Origin: Viola odorata
Taxonomy: Eukaryota; Streptophyta; Magnoliopsida; Malpighiales; Violaceae
Assembly (NCBI GenBank): GCA_963691705.1
Contig: OY829542.1
Span: forward strand, 43,583,105 to 43,647,104
Length of the DNA stretch: 64,000 nt
Direction: 5' to 3'
Below are positions 30,001 through 42,480 of this stretch, in pieces. The position numbers were made by a program, and so were the translations under genes. The notes beneath the pieces were generated by a model. It ran no database searches and had not been told where the DNA came from. It saw only the letters and a program-made list of their open reading frames with translations. Each line of letters begins with the position of its first letter. The stretch's first letter is position 1.

Positions 30001-31394
30001 TATTAGGCAAGTTATAAGTTATTAATTATTTTTTTAAGTCATGGATTTGTAGTTATGTGTTCAAGCTGCAGTAAAGACAACAAAATAAATAATGATAATT
30101 ACGATTTTTATAAGTAATTCTTATATGTCTTATTTGATTCGTTTGGTGGATTTGTAATTATTTTCCTTACTTCTAATAAAAACCTTTGTCATTGTTTTAT
30201 AAATCATTTTTAACAGTATCGAAAAACAAGAACCTCATCTCTACTAATATCTACAAGAGGCTAGGCCGTGCTTAATCAACTAAATGAATTTAGTTGATTA
30301 TTTTCCCATTTCTTTTTTCTCATTTATTTATTATTTATTATACACATAAATTAGTTTTATTACTTTTACTTTTTCACATCCAATAGAAAAAATAAGTATG
30401 TAACCCTTTACAAGTTACTTATTCTCTTATCTCCCTTGTTCATTATACAATTACTTTAAAAAAAATTTATAATCTATTAGTTTTTCCTTCTATTTTTGAC
30501 TTTCTCTATCAAACATATTGTTTTATGATTTATACACTTTGTTATACTCCATTTTAAAGTTTTCTTTTTCCTTATTAATAACACAAATATTTATGTTACC
30601 TGTTAACGGGGCTGCCTGGCATTGTGGTTTTAAAAGACTTTGTTGTCCGTACCCAGTTTCTACATCTATTTGCTTCTATACCATGCAATTAGTTGTTTGC
30701 TTAAGAAATCGATAATTTCATCAAAGTCAAAAACATGTTTGGTCTAAACTACAAAAAAAAGTTGGGGTTCTAACGTAAAATGATACTAAAGTACAATGAA
30801 TACTTAAATACATTTTCAATTTACATCATTGTTTTGGCCAGACACATTAACACATAAATACATATTTAATTTCAATTTTATAATAGTAATTAATTAGTTT
30901 AGCCTAAATAATTCCACATGAGAGTGTGAAATAATTTAGATATTTTCGAGAAGAGATAGCACGTTTGATATCCTTATTAAGATGGGTCAAATGAGGATTA
31001 CCAATGTTACTTTTGTCAAAAATATTTGCAAATTAGTGCATTGTCATGATAATCCTCGCTGAGTAACTTTGATGAAATCTTGATCAAGTATTTAAGGTAA
31101 AATAGGTCTCTATTTCTTTTGTCACGATCATGTCACCTATGTGTATAAGTAATCATAAGCTATGTTGATGAATTGAAGGCGAAGCCGAATTGTAGTTTTA
31201 TTTACTTAGCTTGATCTCATTACTTTTAATCTATGTTGATGCATTTACAGGTGATCAACTAAATTACGACCTACAACTTTGGTTAACTTAGTTTTCAGAA
31301 ACCGATCTACTAATTCACTGCGATACATTTGACTGATTTAATACTAATTGTTTCCCACTAGGTCGGCTCATATTACTTGTGGGCCCTACGTAAG
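30001..31394. other. AT-rich low-copy DNA without a recognised gene
   Basis: No long frame. A perfect 13-bp inverted repeat with a two-base loop lies at 30273-30300, and TCTCTACTAATAT at 30238 resembles a Helitron 5' end; no matching 3' end was found. Confidence 0.35.
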
Positions 31395-31925
31395 TGATAA
31401 CAATTGATAAAACACCAAGGGTACATTCGTCTTCTCACCCGAAGTTAAAGTCGGATCCCTGTAGACCTTAACTGGCGATAGCACCCGGCTACCGTCCGCG
31501 TTAGGTCGAGAAATCCTGGGATGGTCGACATCAACGGGAGGGACCCACACGGCGTCATCCTATCCCAGGATACCCCGTCAGCGATATCCTATCTCACTGG
31601 CGATATCCCGTCAGGATACCCTGATACATCTCACTGGCGCATGATGATGTCATCCGGGGGCGTTATCTTCCTTCGATGATGCCCACCCCTAGGGTAACAT
31701 CCTTTCTTTTGCCTATAAATACCCCTCATTTCTGGATCAAAGGTAAGATTAAGAAATTGCTACTGGAATCTCTGCCAAATTTCTGAGCCATACTAACTTA
31801 AGCATCGGAGTGTCTACGCCGCAGCCCCCCCTCCGGGGCTTTGCAGGTACGACGGACTGCCGCAACAGTGACCTCAGACGGCCATAATCCCTACCCCGCT
31901 TCCCTCAGAAGTCCGAATCTTATCA
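31395..31925 (+). repeat. Solo LTR, same family as 13681-14186
   Basis: TGATAACAATTG to AATCTTATCA, 531 bp, with TATA box at 31714-31721. Flanks GTAAG (31390-31394) and TTAAG (31926-31930) agree in four of five bases, so this is a solo LTR left by recombination. It sits in the 5' leader of the GRF-type gene. Confidence 0.82.
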
Positions 31926-32169
31926 TTAAGCAAACCCAAAATTTATTATTTTCACCTTTGGTGAGGGTATGCCTACAACGGGTAAATAGCCACAATTTCA
32001 AACAGTTCTCTCTCTCATCTTCTACATTTTTACACCCCTCCTCCCCCGAACCCTAAATCCCTAATTCCCCCATATTGTGTTATGTTACCAGTCACAACAA
32101 CACACTTCATTACGACCTCTATCGCATTCCTTCACAAGCCCTAAATCCCCAATTTTCATATAATCAACA

Positions 32170-32599
32170 ATGTTAGCTTTGTCTAGTACCTCACGCTCTT
32201 TCAGTTTGAAACGGTCGTACAACATCGGCAGGGAGGCAGAGGCCTAAACTCGATTACGATGGCGACAAAGTGACTTGCTATAACAACATTTTGGCGGCGC
32301 GATGGACATCGTGGACCACCCCCAAACCCAGGCCGGAGATTCTATAAATGTCGCCACTCCATCGAAAAAGGTGGATGTGCATTCTGGGAATGGTGTGATG
32401 AGCTCATCAAAGACAGAGTGAAGGAAGTGATATTGGCATTGTTGGATAATCAATCCGTTGCTCTAACAGATAACTTCAAAAGGAGCTTGATGAGGTCTTG
32501 TTGATGGCCGACTCCACAAAAGAAGAGTTGAGAAAAATGAGTTTGGAGGTTGAAAAGCTTAGTCAAAATCAATCGCGAGTCCGTATTGAGCCTAAGTAG
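32170..32599 (+). pseudogene. GRF-type zinc-finger protein, frameshifted
   Basis: ATG at 32170 (MLALSSTSRSFSLKRSY). After a frame change the text reads VTCYNNILAARWTSWT, then after another NPGRRFYKCRHSIEKGGCAF and WEWCDELI. Plant GRF zinc fingers read C-x-C, TSWT, NPGRRFxxC and CxFxxW; here the second Cys position is Asn. A third shift near 32480 leads into a coiled coil (STKEELRKMSLEVEKLSQNQ) ending at TAG 32597. GRF fingers bind nucleic acid; small plant proteins with GRF plus coiled coil are common and of unknown role. At least three indels make this a pseudogene. A CT-rich leader is present, and the stop codon is the target site of a MITE. Confidence 0.72.
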
Positions 32600-32932
32600 A
32601 GAGGGGTATCCAAGATCAGTCTGGACTGAAACTGGTCATTCTCGAACAGAACCGGACTGGACTGGATAACCGGTCTAGTTCTGGTTCTGAAAAAATGAAA
32701 ACCGGACTTTTTTTGTCCGGTCAAGTTCTTAAATATTAAGAACTAGTAAACCGAACCATAACTGATAATTTTTTTCTACTAGAACCATAATTGACTGGGA
32801 ACTAGTGGAATCGGACCAGAATCGGACCAGTAGTTCAAGTCCAGTCCGGTTCCCCACTTTATGGAACTGTCAATTCCGGTTTAGGTCTAGTTCGTGGCAA
32901 AAATCGCCCCGAACTGGACCGTGGATACCCTT
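32600..32932. mobile_element. hAT-like MITE, about 333 bp
   Basis: Starts AGAGGGGTATCCA and ends TGGATACCCTT; the 8-bp flanks CTAAGTAG (32592-32599) and ATAAGTAG (32933-32940) match in seven positions. Inside are repeated CCGGA/TCCGG and GGTTC blocks typical of hAT subterminal repeats. No coding capacity. Confidence 0.75.
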
Positions 32933-33368
32933 ATAAGTAGGATGTAATGTAATTTGGGTTGTAATATTGGGTTTCCTAGTCATGTTTGTTGTATTACTTA
33001 TGGCCATTTCGAATTAGAAAGGGTGACATTAGTTAGATGGTATGCATATTTTTTGTTTAGTTATGCGCACTGATGATCTTACCTAAACATGTTTTGAAAA
33101 TTGGAGGTTTTGAATTGGTCAATTGAAAATTGTTTATCCTCTTCTAATTCATTATGAGCCTAACATTTTTTCTCTGACATCCCTCTCGCTTCAAGTACAT
33201 ATTTTCCCCTCATTAAGTCTTAATCGAGCTACCGAATCACACGGTAGACTACTTAATATATATCTATCATGGTCAAAATAGAATATTGTACATGGATAGG
33301 GAGTTGAGGATGGAAATTGATAAAGAATTAGAGTCTAAAAAAGGGGATAAAGAACCTGAAGCAAGAAG

Positions 33369-33570
33369 TAGGGATGGCAATTGGGCGGGTATGGAGCGGG
33401 TAAACACTATCCATACCCGCACCCGTAAATTTGCGGGTAATCCATACCCGCACCCGCATCCATATGGAGCGGGTAAAGGAAGAGTAATTATACCCGCGGA
33501 TAACCCGCGAATATCCCCGAATATCCGCAAATTTATTTGAATTTCAAATTTCAATCAAATTTATTGCCAA
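33369..33570. mobile_element. hAT-like MITE, degraded
   Basis: Starts TAGGGATGGCAATTGGGCGG, a common plant hAT MITE terminus, with many CGGGT/ACCCG blocks inside. The right end (TTTATTGCCA at 33570) is only a partial match to the left terminus. Confidence 0.5.
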
Positions 33571-33587
33571 GAAGGTGTTTATTTCAG

Positions 33588-33722
33588 CGGGTGAGCCCAA
33601 GTGACAACGAATGTGATGGGTCAAAATTCCCATGGGATCTTGCACTTGATAACAACGACGGGTCGAGCCCATATAGCTCAGATGACTACATCAATATGTC
33701 ATCAGGTCACTCGTACTCTTGA
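33588..33722 (+). CDS. Possible terminal exon of an unknown gene
   Basis: A splice-acceptor-like GTGTTTATTTCAG at 33575-33587 precedes an open stretch RVSPSDNECDGSKFPWDLAL followed by DNNDGSSPYSSDDYIN and a stop at 33720-33722. The acidic, Ser-rich composition and the AT-rich 3' flank look like a normal C-terminal exon. No upstream exon is identified because a MITE and unrecognised DNA precede it. I do not recognise the protein; it could be an isolated exon remnant. Confidence 0.25.
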   Translation, partial: RVSPSDNECDGSKFPWDLALDNNDGSSPYSSDDYINMSSGHSYS

Positions 33723-34485
33723 GTACTTTGCTAGTGTTGTTTACTGTGGTCGTTGAAGTGTTTTCAGTTCACTTTTGTAAACCTTTGAACTTGTTAATCT
33801 ATGTGTCTGCTATTTTATTATATGTTTATGGATCTACATCAACTGAACAATGCAAGAACATAACTCCCCTTTCGTGAATAGCATGCAATAGGTATCTATA
33901 TGACCACTATAAATTATATATCATATGCCATGTGTCAAGAAGTTGTATGATATATATGGAAAGAAAGCTACTAATATAACCTCAGTTTTGGCACCGATTA
34001 CATAATAGATAGGGGTAAATTGAAAGGCAAAGGGTACAAAGTTCATTGCCTCTAGAGAGCTTTTTAAGTTTGACAAGACACAAGTTATTGGAATATTGGT
34101 GGCACTATAAATGTCATGTTAATTTCATCTTATTTAACTCAATAATCCTATTAAATCTGAATTACCACCCTCACTACACCCCTCAACAAATAGGTTCATC
34201 TTTTCATTGGAAATCCACTGTCTATTTGAAACTTTCTTGAACATAGCCGACCAAGGGTGCAGTAAAGGCGACGTCAATAGTATTGAACCATGTATGTTGC
34301 CTCAATTTCAGCTAACACGGGAAGGTGAGCTTATATTACTCTACATTTTCATTGCTAATACTGCTGCAATTTTGATTGGGTGTATATTTTGACACTAATT
34401 TATATTTAAATCCTTGAGTTTTGAATTGTAATTACACTAATAAGAACTATAATCTGTCATATTTATAGAAAAGGAACTTCAAGGT
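33723..34485. other. AT-rich DNA without a recognised gene
   Basis: Only frames of about 60 codons with no family features. The left part may be 3' untranslated sequence of the exon ending at 33722. Confidence 0.35.
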
Positions 34486-36829
34486 GGTTCTGGAAGAAAG
34501 GAGCAAATTATGGACCTTTTTTGTAGGTAGAATCACATATCAGAATGGAACACACCTGTAACATTTCAAAGATGCATGGTAAGTTTGTTCTCAGAGTATG
34601 TGGAGAAGAGTATAGAAGTGTTCATGGATGATTTCACGGTCTACGATGATAGTTTGACACACTGTTTAAATAATTTGAAAGATATTTTGAAAAGATGTGT
34701 AGAAACTAATTTAGTGATGAACTTTTAAAAATGTCACTTTATGGTAGACCAAGGAATTGTTCTTGGCCATATAATTTCTAAAAATGGAATAGAGATAGAT
34801 CAGGCCAAAATTGATATTATCAAGAACTTGCTTTACCCTTTATGTTTTCGTGAGGTACAAAGTTTCCTTGGCTATGTAGGTTTTTATAGAAGGTTTATCA
34901 AGGATTTTTCAAAGATTGCAAAACTAATGTATAGGCTGCTACAAAAAGATGTGGAATTCAACTTTGATGAACCTTGCCAAAAAGCATTTGATGCATTGGA
35001 AGAAAAAATCACCTCAGCACCTATCATCTAAGCCCCTGACTGGAATCTACCTTTTGAATTGATGTGTGATGCAAGGAATAAAGCAGTAGGAGTTGTGCTA
35101 GGGCAGAAGAAGGGGAAGGATTCCCACGTGATTTATTACGCCTCAAGGATGCTTGATGAGGCTCAAAATAATTACACAGCAACAAAAAAAGAACTGTTTG
35201 TAATTATTTATGCTTTGGATAAGTTTAGGTCCTATTTATTAGGCACTAAAGTTGTTGTATGTTCTGATCATGCAGCCCTCAAGTTTCTCCTAACCAAGCC
35301 ACAGTCAAAGCCAAGATTGATCTGGTGGATCTTGCTTCTTCAAAAATTCAACCTGGAGATTAAGGACAAGAAGGGGAGGGAGAATTTGGTAGCAAATAAT
35401 CTAACGCAAATCACAGTTGATAAAGACTCATAACTAGTGAATGATGAATTCCCAGATGAGCACCTTTTCATGGCCCTAGAAATAATTCTTGACCAAGACA
35501 AAAATCTTGATCAAGAAAAAAATCTTGACCCTTGGTATGCAGACATAGCCATTTACCTCGCTACATGTAATATTTACAGTGAACTCAGTGCTTATGAAAG
35601 ACAGAAGCTAAAAAAGGAGTCCATGTATTATGTTTGGGATAACCTACATTTATTGAAACATGGTCCCGACCAAATAATTAGAAGATGTATTCCAAATACT
35701 GAAATTCCTTCAGTATTAAAATTTTGTCATTCATATGCATGTGGGGGACACTTTGGTCCCAAAAGAATTGCACTTAAAATCCTAGTATCTGGTTTCTATT
35801 GGCAACATATGTTTAGGGATAGATATGGTTTTTTCAAAACTTGTCCTGGATGTCAAAAAAATGGAAACATAAGTGTTAGGGATCAAATGTTGATGACTGG
35901 TATAATATCATGCGAAATATTTGATATATGGGGAATTTACTTTATGGGTCATTTCCCTAATTCCAATGGGATTTTGTTATATATTATAGGTCGTAGATTA
36001 TGTGTCCAAGTGGGTAGAAGCAAAGGCCACTCACTTAGATGATGTTAAGACTGTAATTTTATTTTTGAAATCTAACATTCTTAATAGGCTTGGAGTCCCA
36101 AAAGCGATCATAAGTGATCGAGGGACTCACTTTTGCAATAGCATAGTAGCAGCTCTACTCAAGAAATATCCAATCACCTACAGGATCTCAACCGCATATC
36201 ACCCCCAAATGAATGGACATGCTGAAGTGTCCAACAGAGAGATTAAATCTATCTTGGCCAAAATAGTTTGCTTGACCATGAAAGATTAGAGTCAGAAACA
36301 TGGCAATGCATTATAGGCCTAGAGAACTGCATATAAAACCCCCATAGGAATGACACCCTATAGGTTCATTTATGGTAAGGCATGCCATCTCCTAGTGGAG
36401 ATGTAGCATAAGGCGTATTGGGTCATCAAGAGATGCAATTTGGAATTTGACAAGGCAAGAATGGAAAGGAAATTACAGTTACACGACTTAGAGGAATTAA
36501 GAAATGATGCTTATGAGAATGCACCGATCTTTAAATCTAAAACAAAAGCATATCATGACAAGAAACTTTCTAAAAAGAGAATTTTGATTGGGCAGAAAGT
36601 TTTGTTATATAATTCAAAATTTCGTATCTTTTCAGGAAAGCTAAGGTCAAAATGGAGTGGTCCTTTTGTAGTGACCAATGTTCACCCACATGGAGCGGTA
36701 GAGATGAAAAACATGAACACTAAGACAATATTCAAAGTGAATGGTCACAAAATCAAATCGTACTATAAAGGATTTCAAGAACACGTTGTACATAAGGAGA
36801 AGATGGAGGAGTCACTAGTGATTGAATGA
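34486..36829 (+). pseudogene. pol: Athila-like pol: partial RT, RNase H, integrase
   Basis: RT starts near its PFG/NAP motif, where about 15-20 bases are missing (TATCAGAATGGAACACACC). The catalytic motif VFMDDFTVYDD is kept. RNase H shows PFELMCDARNKAVGVVLGQK and YTATKKELFVIIYALDKF; the spacer repeats LDQDKNLDQEKNLD. Integrase has HSYACGGHFGPKR and CPGCQK for zinc, Asp changed context in IWGIYFMGHF (the catalytic Asp is Tyr), Asp in [11 protein letters not shown] and Glu in NGHAEVSNREI. Stops at 34727, 35029, 35431 and around 36288-36410, and a shift near 35980. It ends at 36829 with the usual GKLRSKWSGPF region. It is close to the fragment at 14190-15642 but not identical. Confidence 0.8.
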
Positions 36830-37097
36830 AGAAGTTAAAAATGTCAAGTCTATGACAATAAAAATTGGTGCTTCTTGGGCGGCAACCTAACACCTTGTGT
36901 AGATTAGTACGAGGCCATGAAAAAGTTCTTTACCCAAGAAAAATTTCCTAGTCCATTCACTAATCCAGAACCTTCACACTCCACCACGTCACCATTTGGA
37001 TAAAGAGAAAGGAGAGTTAGTTTACAACGGCTCTAAAACCCTTCAGTTTCCTCCTCTCCTATGATAGTTACCCACTACATCAACCACCAACCTTCTA

Positions 37098-38525
37098 TAA
37101 ACATCTAAGAATACTAAGAACAAGTTTAATTGTAGATAGTAAGTAAGAGGTTTGATCCACAGAGAATACTAGTATAATTTTTGTGAGAACTTGCAAAGAT
37201 CAGGGGTAACACTTAGGTGAAATTGGGAGTTTTTATTTAAAACTAAAAATAGAAAAGTAAAATAAAGTGAATAACAGTCTAGGCCAAGAATGAGATTCTT
37301 GGTCAAGACGCAGATTAAGACGAGATAATCAAATATGAGAGAAATTCCTAGTAGAGGCTGACAACAATGAGATATTAGCAGCAATCATTGACATAGGGGT
37401 ATTCATCTTCAATCTATAGAGTTCCTATAGGGTCAAGGTACACTTATGACCCACACTTATGACCTCAGGTACACTTAGAGATGATTCCTAACCAACTAGC
37501 ACCTTGTTGGTTAAAGGGTTTACTAAATTGGCTAATGATCAATTAAGGGAAGACAACTCCAAACCTAGTATCCTCGGTCGTCAATCGGGACTAAATCAGA
37601 TTAACCTTTCACCCTAGCGGTACTCTGGGCTAGTTCGTGGTAGATTCATCAGCGCTAGGTGTCTACTTCGATTTTCTTGGCATGTAAGTGGCACGAGACG
37701 AGTTACCGTAACCAAGAAAAATGACTACTATGATAATCGACTTAAAACTAGATTGGCCAGATCTAAAATAAAAACGAAAACACAGTATAATTATTATGAG
37801 ATCAGTTAAATGCATATTAAAAGATTAATAAGATCAATTAGGTTTCATGCAAACTCATACTCATGCTTTAAACGCCTCTACTAAGAACAATTTATTTAGC
37901 TACTCATGCTCATAATTGAAAATAAACAAAAGATATATTGAATGGTGAAAAATCCTTCATTTCCGAAGGAGCAAGATGAAGTCGGGAACAGAAACGAAAT
38001 AAGAGAGAGAGGACCAAGTTTTGGGCGGCATCCCCATCTCAAAAAACCAAGGCAGAGTATATATAGTCTCCTCTAACAATAATATCTCTAAAAAAATCCT
38101 AATTAAACTCTAAATTGTATCTAATCACTCTTCCTTTCTAATTAGATGTCTACAAGGCCGAGATAAAGAAGGAAGGATGTTATTCCAACTCTTCTACGGG
38201 TAGAATCAACAATCGTAATTGTTATAGAAGTCTTCTGCAAGTATCGCTCAGAATTTTCTGCCAACTAAGAGGGATCGTTCTTGGCTAAGAGACTGACCAA
38301 GAGTTATGCCCGTCTGGTGACTCATCTTGACCAAGAGACAAGCCAAGAAAGGTGTATGTCCTCATATTGTCCAGAATTGACCCGATTCTGCTCCTTTTCT
38401 TCATTTGTCTCCTAAATTTATTTCCTACAATAATCATGGAATTCATACTGAAATTAATAAAATTACCAACCGAAAATGCATGAAAACAATTGGTAAAATC
38501 ACTACAATTTAAGCTAATTTCATCA
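37098..38525 (-). repeat. Athila-type LTR in minus orientation
   Basis: Minus strand starts TGATGAAATTAGC (38525), has a TATATATA box near 38060, and from about 37435 to 37100 matches 26034-26370 in reverse complement. The 3' end is missing. It separates the pol at 34486-36829 from its own 3' LTR. The tail 36830-37097 holds no clear gene. Confidence 0.6.
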
Positions 38526-39470
38526 TTGATTCCTGATAAAGATCAATAGGAATATGATTTATTGTATTTGTGAGATCTAATTGATCTTCTCACTTTTCAA
38601 ATTGCATTCATGAACTATTTATTTGCTAGTCAACATTATTCATGTCTAGTTTAAATTTGACCAATTTAGATTTAGATTTGAGTAGTCATTATCATTCTTT
38701 AATGCTTTGTATGGGAACTAAAGTGCAGGAAGTAAAAGAGGGGAAGTTTAACTAGGGAAAGGAAAGGAGAGGAGAGGAAGGGAACTTGTAGAAAAATTCC
38801 CTTGTATGGCTGCATCTTTTATACACAAGGGAAAAGGAAGGAAATTTCCTTTAAATCCCATGGCCCAAGCCCAAGCCCATGGCTTTCTTTTCTAATTTAA
38901 GCTTAGTCTCTAATTTCCTTCCTTTTCCTCCCACTTTTGGGAGGATATGTTTTATGGGCTAGGGAGGAATTTTTTACAATTTATTTACTGCCTATTCCCT
39001 TCCTTTCCCTTTGATTCCCTTGAGCAATTTTTTCCCATACAAGGGAAAGTTTAAAAATTTCCTCTCCCTTCCTTTCCTTCCCCTCCTAATCCTTCATCCC
39101 ATACAGAGGCTAAGGCTTTGGGTAGGCATAGATAAAAAGATATAGTAGACACCTAGTACGATCTCAGTTTAGTATTAACTCTTTGAGACTAGAGATAGTG
39201 AATATTTTAATTAAGCCCCGCCTGACAAATGAGGTGTCTTAGTTAAGAGTTGTCTTCCACTAATTAGGATCAATCAATTTAGTAAACCATTTAACCAGCA
39301 GGGTGCTAATTGATTAAGATTATTTAATCAAGTGCCTCTTTCAAGTAGTTTGATACATGAGGGAAGTAGCAGACCTAAGGGACTTGGAATCTATAGCAAC
39401 TCTACAATTTGAAAACTAAAACCTTTGCATCAATTATCGAATGTTATGAATCATATTGTCTAGCTATAGT
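38526..39470 (+). repeat. Athila-type 3' LTR, middle part (continues at 45219)
   Basis: Shares GTAGACACCTAG and AATCTATAGCAACTCTAC with the other Athila LTRs here. Its U3 is missing to the left. A MITE (38704-39110) and a whole element (39471-45213) are inserted in it. Confidence 0.6.
38704..39110. mobile_element. Tourist/Harbinger-like MITE
   Basis: Ends GCTTTGTATGGG and CCCATACAGAGGC are imperfect inverted repeats; TAA lies on both sides. Arms are purine-rich on the left (GGAAAGGAAAGGAGAGG) and pyrimidine-rich on the right, and can fold back. About 407 bp, no gene. Confidence 0.55.
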
Positions 39471-41043
39471 TGATAGTGTGTCTTGAGCATGATTTTCTCC
39501 TCTATTTTAGCCTTTTCTTGGGCATGATTCTGCTAAATTGCCTCTGTTTACATCTTTGTTACAGATCAGTGCCAAAAGGAAGAAATGAGCAAAAGCATGC
39601 AATTTTGGATGTATTTCTTAGACTTTGAAGCATCAGGGCCCAGGAGATCGGAGCGCCTTCGTGCCCTCGATGCTAACCAGACCAACGAACAGTCTAGTGC
39701 CCACGACGCGTCCGCGTCAGATCAAGATCGAAAGCCAAAGAGAGGAATCTCTGAAGATTCGTAGGGGATTCCATGCATTTCTAGAAGGTGTCAGGCGCTT
39801 ACAGAAGATTCCAGAATATTCCTCCCTAAGGAGCGTGTCCTGCTATATGTTGTCACTCTCCCCTTAGCTGTTTTCCCTCCCTTTAGCTGTCTTTTGTCCC
39901 CTAGCGGGTTGTTAGGCTATTTAAGCTTAGTTTTAGGGTTTTTGTAAGGACGGCTGATTCTACACACTTTTCACTTTTACCTTAATTTTAGGGATTTGTT
40001 CTCTCCAATTATTGGCAGCGCCTTCAGCTTGTAAGAGGAGAAAGCATTGATTTCCCCACCAGTTTATTCTAATACATTTTCCCTTTTTCTCTCTTTAGTT
40101 TGTTTATGTCATTTGCTATTCCTACTTGCTATTTGCATTTGATTATGAGTAGCTAAGCGTATATCTTCTTAGTAAAGGGTGTTTCAAGGGCTGCAAGGAT
40201 TAGTTAAGAGGCCTAAACGTGCTTAATATAATTTTATTGTCATATTTGATTGTTTGTCATTTTCTTGTCATTCTCATTTAGAAATGTTAAGGGCCTGATC
40301 AACTGTTAGTGTTTCTTTGTGAGTACTGTCATCCTCAGCGATAACGTCAACGTGAGGCTATTAGGAGTAGTAGACACCTAGTGGAGTCATCGCGATAGAG
40401 TCTTCCATCTGGGGCAAATCGTCGACTAGGGCGTTGCCGCGAGTCTGACAAGCTGAGAGGTATCACGCCCTAGATATGTCTTACCTCTACTTCATGGGCA
40501 TTTTAAGTATTGCCTTCCCGCATTCGTGCCTAGGGGGACGGTGAAACATCAAGGCTGCCTCATATGTGGAAATGGGGGGCAACTCCTCTTACAAAGGTAA
40601 GTAGGGGGTTTAAGTGGAAACTTGGCCCCTATAGCATGTCTATGGCATAAAGTTGGAGTATCCTTGAGCCGATGATTAACTAACCCTGCATGCAACCTGC
40701 GAACATCCCTTTACTAAGATCCCCTCTCATCTAAGTTAATATCTTTATTTACGGTCTTCTTTTATTATCTTGCCCTTGATCATAGTTTATTTTCATGTCG
40801 TTGGTTTATGCTTTTAATTAATTACCTTGTTAGCAACCAACTCTGTGATTGATCTTTTAGATCAATCGACAAAACCCCCTTTTTAAGTTACTGTTCCATT
40901 TGGTTGCATTTATCCATTGTCATACATATTTTAGCGAGCTTTTTATCCTTCAATCTCTGTGGTTTGACCCTGTCTTGCCCTTTACGCATTCTAAACCATG
41001 CATTTAGGCATCAAAAAATATTAGTATATTTGAGTGACGATCA
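39471..41043 (+). repeat. 5' LTR of the deleted Athila-like element
   Basis: TGATAGTGTGTC to GTGACGATCA, about 1.57 kb, with a TATTTAAG box near 39918. Clearly related along its length to the solo LTR at 58004-59503 (TTCTTGGGCATGAT, TTTAGGGTTTTT, CATTTAGGCATC). Confidence 0.8.
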
Positions 41044-41048
41044 AATTT

Positions 41049-41066
41049 TAGCGTTGTTGTCGGGGA
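41049..41066 (+). other. Primer binding site, decayed tRNA-Asp type
   Basis: TAGCGTTGTTGTCGGGGA against the expected TGGCGCCGTTGCCGGGGA; all four differences are transitions. Confidence 0.7.
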
Positions 41067-41098
41067 TTGAACGGAACTAATTTCTCTCTTTTATTTGT

Positions 41099-42480
41099 AT
41101 GACCAAGAGATCTGCTCCAGACCTATTACCACTCGATCTTGAGCTTACTAGGATGGAAAGGGGACTTCAAAGGCAAGCCAGGAGACCACCTATTAATCGT
41201 AGAGGAATCCTTAATCCGGCCCTCGACAGAAATCCTTTCGATCTGGATAATCTCGACCGTCTCTTTCTTGAAGGATTCCCTTTCTTTCATCTAGGCCTCG
41301 ACCACGCAGAGTTTGTCAACCCCGTTATACCCAACATGGAAGATCCACCTCCTCGAACCCCGAAGACCCTAACAACCAGACCATAGAAGATCTTAATGCT
41401 GCCCCCGAAACACCGAGCAGTTGCATTGAATGGCCCGCTGTTGATCATGACTGGACACTCAAGTCCGCCGTCATGCATCATCTACCCATTTCCCGTGGTA
41501 TTGCTAAGGAAAATTCTCATAGACACCTTCAACAATTGCATTCTATTTGTCAAGATATGAAGCCCACCAACGTTAGTATAGAGCAAGCCAAGCTGCGTGC
41601 ATTTATGTGGTCCCTCAAGGACGATGCCCTCGACTAGTTCTATTATCTCCCTCCTAGATCCATTCATTCTTGGGCCGAGATGTCAAACGCCTTCACGGAT
41701 AAGTATTATCCGGCATCAATGGCCATGGTTACCCGCAAGAAATTGGTCTCTATTCTTCAAAAGGATACGGAAAATCTTGATCAGTACTATGAATGTTTCA
41801 AGAAGATGCAAGCGTTATGCCCTTCTCACAACCTAACCAAGCATGCCCTCATCCAGTATTTTTGCGAAGGATTGTGAGCACATGACAAGGCTTTGCTGAA
41901 TGCCGCTAGTGGCGTTTCCATATGTGCTCTCACTTCAGCTGCTGCCAAAGCTACCATTGAGCTCATGGCAAAGAACGCTACCCCTGTAAGTAGCAACAAC
42001 AATGATCAAAGCGCCAAAGTGGCAGCGATGCAAAACCAGCTGATTGCTATCTCGGGCATGCTCTAGAATATGTCAGCAGCCCAGTCTACCCAAGTTAAGG
42101 CATGCCAAATATGTAATTTCTCGGACCATCCTATGGATGCATGTCTCTTTATTCCAAATGAAATCGTTGTTAACGTTGCGGGAGTCCAAGTTAATGCAAT
42201 AGGCAACTATAATCAAGCTCTGTATGGCCAAAACTATAACCAAGGGTGGAGACAGCCGAACCCCGGATGGGTTAACAACGCTCAGTCGTCTGGCCCTAAT
42301 GGACAGCCACAACAACATCCGTATGGTAACCACCCACCGCCTCTCAACATGCAACATTTCAAGCCTCGACCAACATACAATCAATATCAACGCCAGCCTC
42401 CGAAAGACCAGACCTTTATAGTCCTACCAAATCCTGACCCCAAACAGCAAAAGAAGATCAACGACCTTGAGAAATAAATG
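41099..42480 (+). pseudogene. gag: Athila-like Gag, broken
   Basis: ATG at 41099 (MTKRSAPDLLPLDLELTRME). The frame shifts near 41380, then reads AVDHDWTLKSAVMHHLPISR, WSLKDDALD, FYYLPPRSIHSWAEMSNAF and YYECFKKMQALCPSHNL, the conserved Gag core, with TAG at about 41636, TGA at about 41876 and TAG at 42064. A zinc knuckle CQICNFSDHPMDAC follows, then an Asn/Gln/Pro-rich region (YNQGWRQPNPGWVNNAQ) and stop at 42475. Gag packages RNA; only this and RT survive here. Confidence 0.75.
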
